Shown: positions 34,825 through 46,110 of the stretch, in pieces
How positions within the stretch are numbered: the stretch's first letter is position 1
How the letters are laid out: the number at the start of each line of letters is the position of its first letter
Assembly (NCBI GenBank): GCA_963281255.1
Contig: OY725498.1
Span: 3,782,001 to 3,846,000 of the forward strand
From: Aphrocallistes beatrix
Taxonomy: Eukaryota; Porifera; Hexactinellida; Sceptrulophora; Aphrocallistidae
Direction: 5' to 3'
DNA length: 64,000 bases
Program-made: the position numbers and the translations under genes
The notes under the pieces: model-generated
Databases searched by the model: none
Told to the model about the DNA's origin: nothing
The model's input: only the letters and a program-made list of their open reading frames with translations

Positions 34825-35301
34825 ATATTAACATTTATACACAATGAAACATTTTATGTATCTAGATGCTACTTTTCAATAAATGTCTGATGATTTGATC
34901 AATGGAAAGCTGAGATAACTTGCTATGAACCATATGAACCAACAACACTTTAGCACCCCTTGGGGGGATTATTAGTGGGAGGCTGTGGAAATTATTTATT
35001 CCAAAAGAATATAATATATATGATTTATTGTCTATTCTCAATTCAGTTTTTTAAAATACCCAATTTATCAGAGTCAACTGCCGTTATATCGAAGAGTAGA
35101 GCTAAGCAGGGCAGGGCTAATAGCAGATATCTTTTTCCTGGAATTATGGTAGAAAGGTTCATTATTTGATAGTTGGTCAGCCTAACCATATACGTGTATA
35201 TAGTTATTTTTGCCTCATAAAATATCTTAGATTATATAATCAGCGTAACCTGTCTTCCCCAATGTTAAAGACGTCTTAGTATCACATATTTTGATAGTCA
35301 T
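34825..35301. other. No gene seen
   Basis: AT-rich spacer, short frames only. Confidence 0.35.
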
Positions 35302-35515
35302 GGGCATGCCTAATTTACGGGACGGGACGGAACCATCAGGTACCTAATTTCCGGGACGGGACGAGTCAAGATGCCTAATCTCCGGGGCGGGACAGAAAAG
35401 GTACCTACTTTCCGGGATGGGACGGGTTAAGATGCCTAATTTCCGGGACGGGACGGGTTAAGATACCTAATTCCCGGGACGGGATCCCGTCCCGTCCCGG
35501 AAATTAGGCATGCCC
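35302..35515. mobile_element. GGGCATGCC-type element with GGGACGGGACGG tandem units
   Basis: It begins GGGCATGCCTAATTTACGGG and ends with the complement. Inside are about five units of CCTAATTTCCGGGACGGGAC. The flanks GATAGTCAT/GATGGTCAT match at 8 of 9 bases. Same family as 38173-38317 and 47893-49098. Confidence 0.8.
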
Positions 35516-36062
35516 GATGGTCATTTATCCTCAATTTAGTCAACACAGTCTAAACTGCAAGTAATTAACCGAATTATAGTGAGGCTAGGCCTTGCTCTAT
35601 CTGTCCCAAGTTCTGCAATCTGTCAGCCTTAGACAGGCACGGAACAACCAATCTTACCAAAATGGTCGTACTCAGTTCAAGATTTAAGTGTAAAATAAAA
35701 CATAAAAATTCCACTAAAAAGCCCAAACTATACGTATACTCTCAGAAAACCCAAAAAATATATCTCAAACCCATCATGTACGTCTTCCCTACTTTGTTGA
35801 TAAATGTTGCATACAGCATTATACAAAACTATTCCTCATAAATAAAACAATTCGAGTCATTAATCAAGATAATTAATGCACCTCCACAATACCTAACATA
35901 ATTGGAACTAAGAACCAAACTAGAGCTTGATACAACGCTGCAAAAGTACTAATAGAGTAGTATTGAATCTCACTTATCATACCGTACAGTAATAACGCTA
36001 GCTAGAATGTTACAGCTAGAGAGGGAATAATATACAGGAGATAAATAAAAGAGCATACACAT
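35516..36062. other. Intergenic, 3' flank of the septin gene
   Basis: AT-rich, presumably holding the septin 3' UTR. Nothing else recognised. Confidence 0.4.
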
Positions 36063-37157
36063 CTAGACGGTGGTGTCCTCGGGCGGCTTCACTTGGGTCC
36101 GCAGCTGTGCTTGTAGCAGTTCCATCTGTCTCTTCATTTCCATCAGTTCTTGTTCCTTCTGAATCAAAAGCTGGTCTTTAGCTTTCTGAACCAGGTGAGC
36201 AGTGGAAGCGAGTTCAGCGAACCCAAACTCACCCTTAGACGAGCCCCCTTCATTCGCTGTTCCGCCGGTCACTGTCGCCTGGAGCTTCCGTTTGCGGTAG
36301 TTCTCGTAGTGAATCTCCTGTGTGGCGTCCTTCAAGTCCTGCATGTGTGTGCGTATGAGCATGTTACGAAGGAGTGGGAAGTCGGAGTGATCCCCATTCT
36401 CGACTTCCACGATCCCCCACGGGTACAGTCTCCCTCTCACCTTCTTCCCGTTCACGTCGAATATCGTCCTCGAGCCAATCACCCCGAGAGGAATAGCGGA
36501 GCGGACTTTCTGCACCTCTTCATTGTCCTCCTCGTCCTCGATATCTCCCGAGTAGATCTTGATGCCGCCTTCGCGAATTTCGCGCAGTATTCGCACCTTT
36601 TTTGCTCTGAGCTCTGATTCGGTGAGAGTGTCAGCTTTCGCGATGACTGGAATGATGTTTACCAGCTCGTGCAACTCACGCATGAACTCGATATCAAGTG
36701 GCTTCAAGCCGTGAGCACTTGGGTTGAGGAAATATAAGCACGCGTGAACGCGGTTGTCAATAATATTCTTTCGATTCAAACCAGACTCATCTTCAAGATA
36801 CTTGGAGTACCGTTCATTTATATACTTGATTATTTCTTCCCAACAATTCCGATTGTCCACCGCATCACCATATCCGGGAGTGTCGACGATAGTCAGTCGT
36901 AATTTCACACCTTTCTCCTCAAATTCGAATGTAACCTTATTGATTTCCACCGTCTGCTTGATAGAATCGTATGCGCTCTTTGTTCTTTCCCCTCGAATTT
37001 CGTTTAGGAAGAGAGTGTGGATCAACGTTGATTTCCCGAGACCCGATTCCCCCACTACCATAATGGTAAAGTCGAACCCGCGACGAAACTGTTTTTTATG
37101 CACGATCATAGGCAGTCCGCCGAATCCGATATTAGTTCCAGACACATCAGTCGACAT
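36063..37157 (-). CDS. Septin, SEPT2-like group
   Basis: A GTP-binding cytoskeletal protein that assembles into hetero-oligomeric filaments at the cell cortex and cleavage furrow. 364 residues in one exon. G1 GESGLGKS at 36-43, G3 DTPGYGD at 92-98, G4 AKAD at 173-176, and the septin unique element GKKVRGRLYPWGIVEVEN near 245-265. A switch-I Thr (69, in KQTVEI) is kept, as in the catalytically active group. HKKQFRRGFDF before the G domain is the basic lipid-binding segment. The C-terminus (about 325-355) is a short Glu/Gln-rich coiled coil. The length matches SEPT2/SEPT5. The ATG sits in AAAATGT. Intronless, unlike vertebrate septins, which fits a compact genome or a retroposed copy. More GC-rich than its flanks. 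Confidence 0.93.
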   Translation of the reverse strand: MSTDVSGTNIGFGGLPMIVHKKQFRRGFDFTIMVVGESGLGKSTLIHTLFLNEIRGERTKSAYDSIKQTVEINKVTFEFEEKGVKLRLTIVDTPGYGDAVDNRNCWEEIIKYINERYSKYLEDESGLNRKNIIDNRVHACLYFLNPSAHGLKPLDIEFMRELHELVNIIPVIAKADTLTESELRAKKVRILREIREGGIKIYSGDIEDEEDNEEVQKVRSAIPLGVIGSRTIFDVNGKKVRGRLYPWGIVEVENGDHSDFPLLRNMLIRTHMQDLKDATQEIHYENYRKRKLQATVTGGTANEGGSSKGEFGFAELASTAHLVQKAKDQLLIQKEQELMEMKRQMELLQAQLRTQVKPPEDTTV

Positions 37158-38008
37158 TTTGGGAGAGATCGATTGGATTAGATAACTATTGGCTATACAA
37201 CTCTATTAGAAAAGTACGTACTATAATGTTAATATAGAAAAGTTAACGGAGATATAATCCAGGTAGACTGCATACTATCATAGATGATGGCTATAATATT
37301 GCAAATTGATACCACGCAGATTGTCCATGAGCTTATCTACCCTACTTGCAATACCTAAATTATTAAATTGAGGAATTTCAAAGTATTTTAATTCAAAGAA
37401 TTGAAATGTGGTATCTTGTTAACTTGAATTGCCTATCTTTTGGGTTTACGTAATTCTTCTCAAGTTTTAGTCCCAAAAGAGGAAGAATATCAAAACAATG
37501 CGATAGGAATATAAATTTAATTGGGGAATATAGAGAATTCTGATTCCATTATACTCCATTGCAGTATGTACAGTGCTCGGAGATAAGATTTCAATGATTC
37601 ACATCACAACCATGAAATAAGGTTTCTATACGATAGCCTTCTACGTATGTAATTAGCATCAGTCTTCACGAAGAATTAATTAACTAAACAAGATTGGACA
37701 ATACAGTTTCAAAATCTTGGTCTTAAACTTGGGCTCAAGTAGCTCTGGAGTGGAGTTCCTGTGACTATCTGGCAATAAATCCCCGCAAGATATTGCTTCC
37801 ATATGGGAATCGATACTAAATTCAAATGATTTCAATTAACATTACGAAATAGTGCTTGATAAAGTTTAGACAGAGTGCAGTGTGGTTGACTGTCCTATGG
37901 TTTGGTAGCAGAATCTATAGCAATAGTTCAATGATGCTTTCACTCTTAAATTGTCTGTTTAAGAACAATAAACATCGGTAAAGATGAGAAACTGAATTGA
38001 TTGATCGT
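37158..38008. other. Upstream flank of the septin gene
   Basis: AT-rich and without recognised genes or repeats. The promoter must be near 37160-37400. Confidence 0.4.
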
Positions 38009-38452
38009 CAGGGTTGCCGTGGGAATGGGAATCTGTGGGTTTTCCCATGGGTATTCCCATATGGGATGGGAATGGGAATGACTTTAAGCCTATGGGTATT
38101 CCCATATATGGGTTATGTGGGTTTTTGTGGATTTTCTGTGGGTTTTCCTGTGGGTTTCTGTGAGTTTTCTTGGGGCATGCCTAATTTCCGGGACGGGATG
38201 GGTGAAGATACTTAATTCCCGGGACGGGATTATAAAGTTTCAAAATGTGCTTTTCCGGAAATTAGTATCTAGATTTTCCGGGACGGTCTCGTCCCGTCCC
38301 GGAAATTAGGCAAGCCCGTTTTCTTGTGGGTTTTTTATGAGGTTTCCTGTGGGTTCTGTGGGTTTTTGTGGGTATTTGTGGGTATTCCCACAGAAATCCT
38401 GTGGGAATGGGATGGGGATGGGTATTGAAATTCCATTCCCACGGCAACCCTG
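38009..38452. mobile_element. hAT MITE with perfect 8-bp target duplication
   Basis: The ends are CAGGGTTGCCGTGGGAATGG and CATTCCCACGGCAACCCTG. TTGATCGT lies at 38001-38008 and 38453-38460. The interior is made of TGTGGGTTTT-type repeats and hosts another element (38173-38317). The arms of the 0.2-4.5 kb foldback contain the same family. Confidence 0.93.
38173..38317. mobile_element. GGGCATGCC-type element nested in the hAT MITE
   Basis: It begins GGGCATGCCTAATTTCCGGG and ends GGAAATTAGGCAAGCCC. GTTTTCTTG occurs on both sides (38164-38172, 38318-38326), a perfect 9-bp duplication. Confidence 0.9.
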
Positions 38453-38567
38453 TTGATCGTACTGAAGTTAGAGTATAACTATTAGCTAATAGATTGTACA
38501 ATAACATGACAAGTGAATATATTAATACTACGAGTATACGAACAGTATGTGTTGTGTAATGGGGTTT

Positions 38568-38707
38568 CCCCATTTGAGAGAAACTTAATTGAGCGAACTC
38601 ATTTAAGCGAAACCTAATTTGGTGAAACTTAATTAAGAGAAACCTAATTGGGCGAAAATGAGTTCGCTCAAGTGGGTTTCACTTAATTAAGTTTCGCTCA
38701 ACTGGGG
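38568..38707. mobile_element. Short inverted-repeat element
   Basis: The ends are CCCCATTTGAGAGAAACTTA and TAAGTTTCGCTCAACTGGGG. The interior repeats GCGAAAC/TTAATTAAG words. Confidence 0.65.
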
Positions 38708-38829
38708 ACAAATCGTTGTAATGACCTTAATGTGTGAGTTACTCATAATGGCGAGTAACGTTGGATCGCTTCATTGTACATCGAGGAAATACACGACATA
38801 GTATAATAGTAGTTCTACTCTCATTAAGG

Positions 38830-38959
38830 CAGCGGTTCTCAACATTTTTTTGGTTGTGGGACCCTATAGTAATTTTCCTATATTATGTACCCCTGTACCT
38901 GATGTCTTCTGGTCCGTGGACCACTAATGGGTCAATGGACCCCAAGTTGGGGACCACTG
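38830..38959. mobile_element. 130-bp hAT (Charlie-like) MITE
   Basis: The ends are CAGCGGTTCTCAACATTTTT and GGGGACCACTG. The flanks CATTAAGG and GATTAAGG agree at 7 of 8 bases. Confidence 0.82.
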
Positions 38960-39127
38960 GATTAAGGGCTTGCCTAATTTCCGTCCCGTTCAGGAAATTA
39001 GACAAGCCTAATAATTTGTAGATACCACTCTTCATATTACAAATATAAGTACGTAATTAAATATACGGAAACAGTGCAATTATACCAAAATGATACAGAA
39101 ATATATAAATTAATATTATTAAAGTAA

Positions 39128-42100
39128 CTACCAGTTATCATTCTGATCTAAATTTATTAGATCATTCTGTTCATTGGCAGGCTTTATCTCACTTGAAACA
39201 CTCGGTTTCATCTTCAATATTAACTCTTTCTCTTTCTCAAAATGTTTGTCTACATCTATTCGAGTCTCAGGAATTCGCTGAGAGAGAGAGATCAGTTCTT
39301 GTAAAGACTTTTCTCTTTCTGCAATCAGACTGAGAACTCTCTGCTTAACAGAATCAGGATTATTAGGAAGATGGTTTACATCAGAATTAAGATCACCATT
39401 TGCATCAGCAACAGGACTATCTTGGTTTGATAACGCCATTTCGCTTGAAATAGACTTAAACTGGAAAGTCTGCTCATCGCCTATATAAAAACTCCCCAAG
39501 TTAATGCACTCAGATATATACGCCTGCCACGCATGCTTATTCTTTCCGATCTCACACAGAGTGTACGGATTTCCTACCACGATGACGTGGTCTTTAGCCC
39601 GACCCAGTATGGTGTTCAACTGTTTCGGCTCTTCAAGCAGTCCCATGCTAAGAGGATCTGCGGTGGTGTATTCTGTCTCGCTCAGAGTACGGACTGTGTC
39701 AACTATCAGGACTTTGTACTCCCTGCCTTGGATTCCTTCGAAATTCAACACTTCCACTGCTCCTAGTCCAGAAAGGCGTAACCTTTCGCGGATCAACCAG
39801 ATCTGGCCAAGATAGGTAGAAATAACGCCGAAATCTCTCAAAGGGAAATCCTTGTTCAGCTTTTGGATGATGTGGACGATCTCCTCAGCTTCCATTGAGT
39901 TCATGTATGAAGGAGAACCATGGATCTTCTCTTCTTTACCGATGACTCCGTGGAAAGTTAGCGGCTTTATTCCGTCATGGAACACCTCTTGCTGAGGACG
40001 CATCCCTACCAGAGAGCGGCTGTAGTAGAGCTTGGAGAGGAGGTGCACGATGACAGGGTCGGAGCGGTAGTTCTCCTTGAGGTAGATGAGGGAGCTGGAG
40101 TAGGGACGCTCTTGGTACATGGGGTGCGCGGAGAGACGCTCTAGGAGGGAGAGTTCGAGACCGAACTTCTGAGAGATGGGAGAGGTCAGTTTGGGCGTGA
40201 CTTGGTACTCATCTCCTGCGATTATTATCTTGGTGAAAGTTCCCGCCAGGGACAGAGCTATGCCTAGCTCGGGCTCGCTGATCTGAGCGGCTTCGTCGAG
40301 AATGATGTGAGTGAAGAACTCCCTGGACAGTCCCATCCTCAGGAGGAAGGGACAGGTGAAGACGGTAGTGACGATGACACTGCACACTTCCAGATCCTTC
40401 TCTTGCTCCGGTATAATGCCGTAGTAGTCCTTGGTGAGTGTGGCATAGCGCCTGGCTATCTCGGAATTGGATCCCATTACTCTGTAGATAGGTGTGAACA
40501 GTCGGTAGAGCAGCTTCAAACCGGAATCGTTCGCGACATCGAAGGAGTAGCCATGCTTCTGAGACAGCGAGTGGATGTCCTCGATGTACTTGTTAGCAGG
40601 AGCGTTGTTCTTGCAGCAGACGAGAACTCGGGTCTTATCGCTCTGACTCCCGAGCAAGTAGGCCAGGTTGGCCAATGTCCAGGTCTTACCACAGCCGAAT
40701 GGACCTGATATGACCGTGGGTACGTTATGGGATCCGTTGTCCAGTGCGGCAGTGATGACTCTACGCTGCGAGGCTGTTAGGTTGGACTTCTCCCAGAAGG
40801 TCGGTTTGATATTAATCTGGAAAGGGTTGGTTTTGGTGCGGCAGGAAGGGAATATGATACGAGGGTCCAAGTTCTGTAGTGCCTGGTGCATCATTGAGAA
40901 GTGAAAGTCGATGGACTTCTCCTTGAATCTGATATCAGCTGTTCCCCCATACTTCTCACACTCTTCCACGAGTTCATCCGACACCGCTATCCAGATATAG
41001 TCGTGGCCCTGCTCCACACTAGGACAATTGTAGACGAAATTTCTCGAAGCTTTAGGCTTGAGAAGAGCGATGTTTGGAGGTCTCAAGAAATGGAACCCTT
41101 CGAACAGAGAAGCCGACATTTCAAGTTTAATGAATCCCAGTCCTTTAGGCGCATACTCTACTCCTCCTTTACCTTTATCGTATTTCTCAAAGTGTCTAAC
41201 TACAACCTTCTTATTAATCGGATGGTCTTTAAGATCATAAGAGAGGAAAATATTTCTACACTCAAACTCTTCTAGGTAGAGAAGCATTTCAAAAATTCGC
41301 TTATAATTCTTGTGTGTTAATTCTTCGTTGAAAACATTTTTGTACTTTTCTTCGCTTATCATCACATCGATGTTAACTGGGATCATAGAAGTGAAAGTTT
41401 CCGTATAATCACTTTTTAAATAGGGATGCTCGAAAAGTTTCACTTCATAATCTTTATCCCAAAGCAAAGAAACTCTTTTCTGCTCTTTCACATATTTCTC
41501 AAACCTAGTCTGCACTTCCTGTGAAGATTTCAACTCGTAGTGTTCTCTATGCACTAATATATGGAACCGTTTAACTATCCTTTGGTGTGAAAAATCGAAT
41601 ATTAATCTAGCTTTAAAGTCGCCTAGTGCAACTTTAAATTGGATAGGAATGTTAAGAGAGCAGGTGTTATTAATAGCTTTTTTGAGCATCAAAACAGTGC
41701 TTCTTCTCTCAGGAATAGTGTTGATAGGCTTGTACTCAGTCATCAGATTATCTTTGTACAGTCCTCTGCAAATACGGAAGTTATTCCCGTAGTTCGTCTC
41801 CAGCACCACACCCATGGCCACCTCCAGGTCTTCTGAATTGCTGGAGACCAGGAAAATCCACTCCAGCATATCGGGGCATTTGCTCAGCTCTATCTTCACT
41901 TCGAGCGGCTGTTTCGAGATGGGATGCACGAAGAAGGAATTTTTGTTAGAATCTGTTGTCTCGATGTCTGAGCTCCTGATCATACTTTCGTAATAGGCGT
42001 CGTATTCAGATTTCTCTAAGGGTGAACTAGACTTACGGATGGGCCCCACCACACTTTGGTGGGTGTTAGGTGGTTGGAATCTCTGTAGCATGATGTGTCC

Positions 42101-42748
42101 AGGGGGCACTTGGTTGTGCGGTGTGGGATAGAATGGAGGCTGCCCCGGATGTGGTCGCTGAAAGTTCATATTGAAAGGCGGCTGCGGCTGCCTATGAATG
42201 GGAGAGTACGTAGCTCTTGGAGGTGCCGGGGCGTAGTGCGGTCCCTGGTTCGGATAGTGTCCAGGAGGTGGGGGGTTGAAAGCGAGCTCAGGGGGGGTGG
42301 GGTACGTGCTCAGTGGGTGCGGTGGAGGCAGTATATCATGCACTGACGGGTATATGTTGTTGGGAGGCATGGCCTCGGAACGGGGATGAGGATGTGAGTT
42401 GTGGGGTGTGGGGATAGGGTAGAAGGGAGAATTCGCGATTTGTGGTGGTTCGCTGAACATTTTTTGGTTTTTCCAAAAGTCTAACTCCAATTGATTGTGT
42501 GCATATGAACATGCCGCGTTCTTACACGAACGAATCCGGCGACAGAACTCCAGCTTCGAGTTCTGAGACATAAGCCGAACTTGGACATACTCCCTCCGCT
42601 TCTGATCTAGAATCACAGTTACTGTGTCCCAGTTATTCCCACACTTCCCACACACCAATCTCCTGTTATGGCCCGCCACTTTCTGCACGCTTATAGCTCT
42701 CATCTCAGCAAAGCAATACTTACAGACAGATTGAGGAAAAGTGTCCAT
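39128..42748 (-). CDS. HELZ: HELZ-like zinc-finger SF1 RNA helicase
   Basis: A predicted cytoplasmic RNA helicase of the UPF1/MOV10/HELZ group that unwinds RNA in decay or translational control. 1,206 residues in one exon; the ATG sits in CCACCATGG. An N-terminal zinc module has CKYC (9-12) and CGKC (33-36). A CCCH finger follows (about 69-84, CRRIRSCKNAACSYAH). Residues about 105-230 are Pro/His-rich and disordered. Helicase motifs: I GPFGCGKT (about 683), II DEAAQ (about 817), III AGDEYQ (about 844), IV ENYRSDP (about 892), V NFEGIQGREY (about 1003), VI LGRAKDH (about 1049). The C-terminal 120 residues are Ser/Asn/Glu-rich. Human HELZ is longer (about 1,940) because of its disordered tail. 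A related helicase such as HELZ2 or MOV10 is possible, but the CCCH finger before the helicase favours HELZ. Confidence 0.85.
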   Translation of the reverse strand: MDTFPQSVCKYCFAEMRAISVQKVAGHNRRLVCGKCGNNWDTVTVILDQKRREYVQVRLMSQNSKLEFCRRIRSCKNAACSYAHNQLELDFWKNQKMFSEPPQIANSPFYPIPTPHNSHPHPRSEAMPPNNIYPSVHDILPPPHPLSTYPTPPELAFNPPPPGHYPNQGPHYAPAPPRATYSPIHRQPQPPFNMNFQRPHPGQPPFYPTPHNQVPPGHIMLQRFQPPNTHQSVVGPIRKSSSPLEKSEYDAYYESMIRSSDIETTDSNKNSFFVHPISKQPLEVKIELSKCPDMLEWIFLVSSNSEDLEVAMGVVLETNYGNNFRICRGLYKDNLMTEYKPINTIPERRSTVLMLKKAINNTCSLNIPIQFKVALGDFKARLIFDFSHQRIVKRFHILVHREHYELKSSQEVQTRFEKYVKEQKRVSLLWDKDYEVKLFEHPYLKSDYTETFTSMIPVNIDVMISEEKYKNVFNEELTHKNYKRIFEMLLYLEEFECRNIFLSYDLKDHPINKKVVVRHFEKYDKGKGGVEYAPKGLGFIKLEMSASLFEGFHFLRPPNIALLKPKASRNFVYNCPSVEQGHDYIWIAVSDELVEECEKYGGTADIRFKEKSIDFHFSMMHQALQNLDPRIIFPSCRTKTNPFQINIKPTFWEKSNLTASQRRVITAALDNGSHNVPTVISGPFGCGKTWTLANLAYLLGSQSDKTRVLVCCKNNAPANKYIEDIHSLSQKHGYSFDVANDSGLKLLYRLFTPIYRVMGSNSEIARRYATLTKDYYGIIPEQEKDLEVCSVIVTTVFTCPFLLRMGLSREFFTHIILDEAAQISEPELGIALSLAGTFTKIIIAGDEYQVTPKLTSPISQKFGLELSLLERLSAHPMYQERPYSSSLIYLKENYRSDPVIVHLLSKLYYSRSLVGMRPQQEVFHDGIKPLTFHGVIGKEEKIHGSPSYMNSMEAEEIVHIIQKLNKDFPLRDFGVISTYLGQIWLIRERLRLSGLGAVEVLNFEGIQGREYKVLIVDTVRTLSETEYTTADPLSMGLLEEPKQLNTILGRAKDHVIVVGNPYTLCEIGKNKHAWQAYISECINLGSFYIGDEQTFQFKSISSEMALSNQDSPVADANGDLNSDVNHLPNNPDSVKQRVLSLIAEREKSLQELISLSQRIPETRIDVDKHFEKEKELILKMKPSVSSEIKPANEQNDLINLDQNDNW

Positions 42749-43157
42749 GGTGGAGACTGGTTTTCTCTCGTAAAAGTGTAGACTAGTCGATCAACAGAAA
42801 TTGAAGTATAAATATAAGCGTTGTTACTGAGCAATACAAGTAGAAATATTAAAAGGATTTCTAGCCTAAATTTATAGAATGTGGTGAATCCATTGAGATC
42901 TTTCAAGGATAAAATATCCTATTGACTGCATATAAAGAATCATATGAGATTTTTACAAGATAAAATTCAGGTTTTTCTAAGAAAAAAGTTACAATGAAAC
43001 TCTCATATGATGCATTCCAATGTGAGTAAGAGGCACATAGTGCTTGCATATAATATTTGGAATATTATGATTAAAATACATACAGCAATTGAACTAATCA
43101 ACCAAAATATGCTCTATAAATAAATCAGCTATTGAGATATAAAACTACCTTTCCTAA
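42749..43157. other. Short intergenic region between HELZ-like and SEPSECS
   Basis: Both genes are on the minus strand, so this 409-bp gap must hold the HELZ-like promoter and SEPSECS 3' UTR. No element recognised. Confidence 0.4.
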
Positions 43158-45677
43158 TCAGTCAGTAGGTCCTCCTCTCCCACTCACTCCCAATGAGGAG
43201 TCTGCTATACCCCCACTCTCAGCACTCCCATTCTCCAGCATATCTGAATGGGTCCGTGTAAACTTGGCCAGAATAGTTTCTAATCGCGTCATGAATGTAT
43301 CAATCTCGACTTTCTTGATGCCTAGCCCGGCGGCACATGTCAGATAGCCGCGTGGGTTGTCGTTACAGTGAGCTCCGAAATTGTTAAAAGAATAATTCCC
43401 AATCGTCTTAGAATTGCCGTCAGCTGGGATTACTCTCGTACCAGAAACGAATCGTGTGAATAGCATAGCGCCAAGACTCGTGAGCTGTGAAGAATCGCAT
43501 TTCTTGAATATATCTAAAGTCAAACCGATGGATATCTGGTTGTGAGGAGTAACCAATACTTTTCCACTGTGAATTTTCGCAATCTGTTCCAACTTATCGA
43601 GTAAATATTTGAAATTCTCAACTCTCTCACTCAACAACTGCTTATAACCTTTCACACCTAGATGCAGTAGGGTGATAAAGGTGTCAAAACTCGGTGTACT
43701 GCTAGCTCTGCCCGGATACGTCTGACTGACAGCCTCGATGAACTCCTTCCCCCCGCTGGCTATGATGCAGCCGCCCACAGGAACGAGGATGTTCTTGTCC
43801 GTGCTCTGTACGAACGCGTCCAGCCGTCCCACCCGCATGGCTTCCTCCACCGAGTGAATGCATTTGGTGGACTGGAGACCGTACGCGTTGTTACAGATAT
43901 GTGGAATGTCGTTTTCTTTGCATATCTTCGCCACTTCCGGAACATTGTCGGGCACCCTGGGTGCGAAACAGCTTGTAGTGGTGATGACACATGCGATGTT
44001 CTCACGGCCCAACCTCTTGATGGCCAGCCGGATCCCTTCCAGGTCAGTGCACAGCTCATCTCCTCTCCGCACCAACTCCACCACCACAGGTTCGTATCCA
44101 GCCGTGATGATAGCCTTGAAGCAGCTCTTCTGGTCGATGCGTGACCAGATCACGAACTGAGCAGGTGGCCGCACCTGTCTTATCGTCAGCAAGCACAGCA
44201 CCAGACCCATTCCCGTGGCTACCGGGACCAGGAGACAGGACTGGGTGTGTCTGGCGCCTAGCTGCACCAGCAGGTCCAGACAGAGAGAGTTGGTGAGTTG
44301 CGCGACCAAGCTAGAACCTGCGGACTTTGGTTGTATGGCAGAGATGTCTCCTGATCTCCCGATACCATGAGACATGCCGTAGTGCCTCCGAGACACTAGG
44401 TCGCAAGCACACCTCCCTTCTCTCTCTCCTACACCGAGCAGAGTATAAATACGTTAGAACGTCAGTTATCCGAATCCCTCGTTTAACCAAACTAGTACTT
44501 ATAACAAATTTGGAAATTCTCCTACTTGAGCCAAGAGAATTGAAAGCATTAAAAACACCAAATTTCTACCCACTCCCGAAAAGACACACCATTATATGCT
44601 ATAAATTGAATAAATTTAGGATTCCATAGAAATACGTAGCACATCACATTCCTGGTTCGTTTCTTCACTTTAAAAATAGTTTTACTCAACCCCATTAAAT
44701 AAATTATCCCCAGTTTCAACACATAAATGATACTTAGTCACTATCGCAGAAAGTCACTTATTTGCTGAACTCCAGTTTTTCGAACTTCAGTTATCCGAAA
44801 CCTCTTTGGTCCCATCACGTTCGGATTACTGACGCTCTACTGTAGAATCAAGCATTGAATTCGTACTGGTTGTACTGAATTTTGTTTTTATCATTTCAAA
44901 TCTAAATACAGATTTATAGGATAATATTTAATGTAAAGTTTTCTCCATAGGTGACAAAATAGCTGTAGATCGATATTTGATCCAATATACCAAATTGTAT
45001 CCCTATCTTAACAAAATGTAGTGTTTGGCTATTATTAGTAGGTACTCTGATGATTATAAAAATCATGTTTAGTCAATAAATATAATCATTCCGTTTAGTT
45101 TTGAAGCATATCATTCAGTTAGTAAATAGTTTTTCAAATTTCACTTTTGAGTACGTAATTGCATCCAGTTCTACTATATCGTCCCAGAAATTGAGGTACT
45201 ATTAAAAAGTCCATCGTGCATGATATATCATCATTTTGCACACTAACAAAGATCAGTTAACAAATTTCCATATATGCGAAACTATTCCAGAACGTTGTCT
45301 TAAATTAATGTCGCTAAAACCACCACACTACATTGAATTGTGTCTCTACCGGGATTTTAAATTATGAATTAAGTTTTGTTCATGACCAAAGGGATGATAG
45401 CGCATGTGTCAACTGATCATGCGCAATGGACTTTTTAATATATGAGAATTAGGAAATTACCTAACCCCACATTTCCAGGGAAGTTGTTGCTGTCCATGGC
45501 TGAGAGTTCGCTGAGGAATCTCTCTATCATCTGCTCGCTCCATCCTTCCTGAGGCAGCTTCCTCTGTTCTATCAGAACCGCGACTAACTTCTCGTACGTC
45601 CGTCTGGCTTGTTCTGCTTGAGCTGCGTAGCTAGCGCCTATTATCTTGGAAATTCCCTTGAAGCTATCTTGATTCAT
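43158..45677 (-). CDS. SEPSECS: O-phosphoseryl-tRNA(Sec) selenium transferase, two exons
   Basis: A PLP enzyme that converts phosphoseryl-tRNA(Sec) to selenocysteinyl-tRNA(Sec) using selenophosphate; the last step of selenocysteine synthesis. Exon 1 is 45461-45677 and exon 2 43158-44428. The intron 44429-45460 has a GTAATT donor and GGTGTAG acceptor and splits a Gly codon, giving FPGNVGL then GEREGRCACDLV, the conserved family stretch. The spliced length is 495 residues (human 501). FVQSTDKN places the Schiff-base lysine at residue 284, the same number as in human. RIDQKSCFK, TTTSCFAPR and GIGRSGDISA are conserved substrate-binding segments. The human C-terminal tail is replaced by a Gly/Ser-rich end. 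The organism therefore very likely makes selenoproteins. Confidence 0.95.
44451..44842. mobile_element. pogo/Tigger-like element in the SEPSECS intron
   Basis: It begins ACGTTAGAACGTCAGTTATC after a T and ends with the complement of CAGTAGAGCGTCAGTAATCC before TA. About 390 bp, non-coding, 22 bp inside the intron from the acceptor. Confidence 0.65.
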
Positions 45678-45864
45678 TTGGGACTACAATCGTCATCTGA
45701 CTCTGTGAATTGTAAGTTCTATCTAAAATATTCGATTTGTAATGAGAGACAGTTAGCTGTCATAAAATTTGGCACAAGGTACGTATAAATGTATTTGCCT
45801 GAATAGAAGAATCAAAATTCTATGAAAATATTGTCCTTAAGTGGGGTCAATATTTCAGTGTTCC

Positions 45865-46110
45865 CGGGCGTTCCCAGTGTATAGTGGCCATACCTGCCAA
45901 CCGTCCAGGAGTCCTGTTTTTTTTTATTTGTTCTTTTAGTCGGGAAAATATATATTATACAACTTCATTGTACATAATTTTGATAAGACAATAGTTATAT
46001 AATTATACTGTTTGGCCTCGAGAATAGATTTCATCTATTCTTGTGTCCCTGGATTCACTTCAATATGCAACTTTTAAAGTCCTCCTTAATTAAACTATTC
46101 GTGTTGTGGC
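45865..46110. repeat. Dispersed repeat, copy 1 (matches 60487-60715)
   Basis: Both copies share GGCGTTCCCAGTGT and CATACCTGCCAACCGTCCAG and then remain alignable in diverged form for about 200 bp. The rest of 45678-46539 is AT-rich without a gene. Confidence 0.65.
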
